Origin: an uncultured Pelagibacteraceae bacterium
Lineage (GTDB): Bacteria > Pseudomonadota > Alphaproteobacteria > Pelagibacterales > Pelagibacteraceae
Length of the DNA: 54,772 nt
Direction of reading: 5' to 3'
NCBI GenBank assembly: GCA_902545825.1
Contig: CACCHS010000004.1
Span: 1-54,772 of the forward strand
Below the pieces are notes generated by a model. The model saw only the letters and a program-made list of their open reading frames with translations. It made no database searches and was not told the DNA's origin. A program made the translations under genes and the position numbers. Numbering within the stretch: the first letter of the stretch is position 1; every line of letters begins with the position of its first letter. Shown in pieces: positions 53,783-54,772 of this stretch.

Positions 53783-54772
53783 ATGACAATTTATACAGCT
53801 CCCGTTGAAGATATGATGTTTCTTTATGAGAACTTAAGGAATAATAAAAATTATAATGAGATAGAAAAGTATAAGGAGGTCACGCCAGATTTGGTAAAAA
53901 ATATTTTAGAAGAGGCGGCTAAAATAAATCAAAACATCATACTACCACTAGCAAAGTCTGGAGATGAAAACCCAACTGTATTAGAAAATGGTATTGTTAG
54001 AACTCCTCCAGGATATAAAGAAGCATATAAGAAGTATATAGAGGATGGATGGACTTCTTTATCATGTGATCCAAAATTTGGTGGTCAAGGAATGCCAAAA
54101 ACTGTAAGTGCCTTTTTTGATGAAATGTTATCTTCAACATGTTTATCTTTCAAGCTTTACTCAGAGTTAAGTATCGGTGCTTACAATTGTATTAACCATC
54201 ATGCTACTGATGAAATTAAAAATAAGTATTTACCAAAAATGGTTGAGGGTAAATGGAGTGGCACAATGTGTCTTACAGAACCTGTATGCGGAACAGACCT
54301 AGGTTTGCTCAAAACAAAAGCTGTAGAACAAAAAGATGGAAGTTTTAAGTTAAGCGGGCAAAAAATATTTATTACTTCAGGAGATCATGATTTAACTGAA
54401 AATATTATCCACTTAGTTATTGCCAGAGCATCTGACTCCCCCAGTGGAACTAAGGGCATAAGCTTATTTTTGGTTCCAAAATTTATTGTTAAGGATGATG
54501 GATCAATTGGTCCACGAAACGGTGTATCAGCTGGATCTATTGAGAGTAAAATGGGAATAAAAGGCTCAGCAACTTGTGTTTTAAACTTTGATGATGCAGT
54601 TGGTTATATGATTGGACCAAAAAATAAAGGTTTAAATTCTATGTTTACGATGATGAATCTTGAAAGGATTGTTGTAGGAATTCAAGGTTTAGGCATTTCA
54701 GAAATTGCTTATCAAAATTCAGTAAACTATGCAAAAGAACGTAAACAAGGTAAAGCTCACAATGGAAAAAAT
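53783..54772 (+). CDS. Acyl-CoA dehydrogenase, DmdC-like (C-terminus beyond window)
   Basis: An open frame of 330 codons from ATG 53783 to the right edge. The N-terminal extension TIYTAPVEDMMFLYENLRNN is typical of the large (about 600-residue) acyl-CoA dehydrogenase group that includes DmdC, the methylmercaptopropionyl-CoA dehydrogenase of DMSP breakdown. Later motifs: DPKFGGQGMP, GKWSGTMCLTEPVCGTDLGL (flavin/substrate loop), KLSGQKIFITSGDHDLTENI, LVPKFIV and ESKMGIKGSATCVLNFDDAV. A FadE-like role in fatty acid oxidation is the alternative; dmdA or dmdB downstream would decide. It starts 26 nt after leuB. Confidence 0.85.
   Translation, partial: MTIYTAPVEDMMFLYENLRNNKNYNEIEKYKEVTPDLVKNILEEAAKINQNIILPLAKSGDENPTVLENGIVRTPPGYKEAYKKYIEDGWTSLSCDPKFGGQGMPKTVSAFFDEMLSSTCLSFKLYSELSIGAYNCINHHATDEIKNKYLPKMVEGKWSGTMCLTEPVCGTDLGLLKTKAVEQKDGSFKLSGQKIFITSGDHDLTENIIHLVIARASDSPSGTKGISLFLVPKFIVKDDGSIGPRNGVSAGSIESKMGIKGSATCVLNFDDAVGYMIGPKNKGLNSMFTMMNLERIVVGIQGLGISEIAYQNSVNYAKERKQGKAHNGKN

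Noticed and set aside
1..54772. CRISPR arrays, prophage, insertion sequences or integrase attachment sites
   Set aside because: No regularly spaced repeats, terminal inverted repeats with transposase, or phage genes were seen on either strand; the only tandem repeat is the coding one in rpsP.

Overview
This window looks like a stretch of a streamlined, very AT-rich alphaproteobacterial chromosome of the SAR11 (Pelagibacterales) type. The basis is the low G+C, near-zero intergenic spacing, frequent 1-10 bp overlaps, scarce Shine-Dalgarno sequences, and alphaproteobacterial gene sets and orders: DUF2794 next to yciB, IalB, an EVE protein near tsaD, ftsY-dapF, and ffh-rpsP-trmD-rplS-leuC-leuD-leuB. 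A cytochrome c maturation cluster, a TRAP transporter, two photolyase homologues and a DmdC-like acyl-CoA dehydrogenase fit a surface-ocean heterotroph. I see no phage genes, transposases, integrases or CRISPR arrays.

Layout. Positions 1-5.3 kb: a truncated Lon-substrate-domain protein, tRNA-Gly(GCC), a pterin carbinolamine dehydratase, purH, a heparinase II/III-like protein, rpe and a YggT protein. 5.3-10.6 kb: an acetate-type module (two-subunit Na+/solute symporter and acetyl-CoA synthetase), an unknown protein and an EVE protein. 10.7-14.1 kb: two very A-rich TPR genes, one a GT41 (O-GlcNAc-transferase-like) enzyme, wedged between EVE and tsaD. 14.1-19.8 kb: tsaD, hemC, hemD, an MscS channel, a second YggT, folD and an SDR. 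19.8-25.1 kb: a DPRP-type photolyase, DCC and a hidden 42-residue DUF2256 protein, then a secreted UnbV/FG-GAP protein with a Cys-rich partner, and a second photolyase homologue. 25-29.9 kb: argG, IalB, aldo/keto reductase, BI-1, DUF2794, yciB and hspQ. 30-34.2 kb: ccmCDEFGH. 34.2-44.3 kb: a PagL-like protein, then a 2-hydroxy/2-oxo-acid block (FMN oxidase, aminotransferase, FAD dehydrogenase, NAD(P) dehydrogenase, TakP-like TRAP transporter, amidase). 44-47.4 kb: a hydrolase, an unknown secreted protein, ftsY and dapF. 47.4-54.8 kb: a GC-rich structured leader, ffh, rpsP, trmD-rplS, leuC, leuD, leuB and a truncated DmdC-like gene.

The acetate symporter and acetyl-CoA synthetase form an uptake-and-activation pair. 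The TRAP system and its upstream oxidoreductases suggest uptake and oxidation of lactate-like or keto acids. FtsY and Ffh, the SRP receptor and SRP protein, lie about 1 kb apart.

Three essential or near-essential genes (yciB, leuC, and the trmD/rplS junction) look disturbed by one-base length differences in A or T homopolymers. Sequencing or assembly error is the simplest explanation. The most interesting non-coding signals are a 57% G+C leader with mutually exclusive hairpins just before ffh, and a long stem-loop upstream of ccmC. No intergenic stretch exceeds 300 bases.
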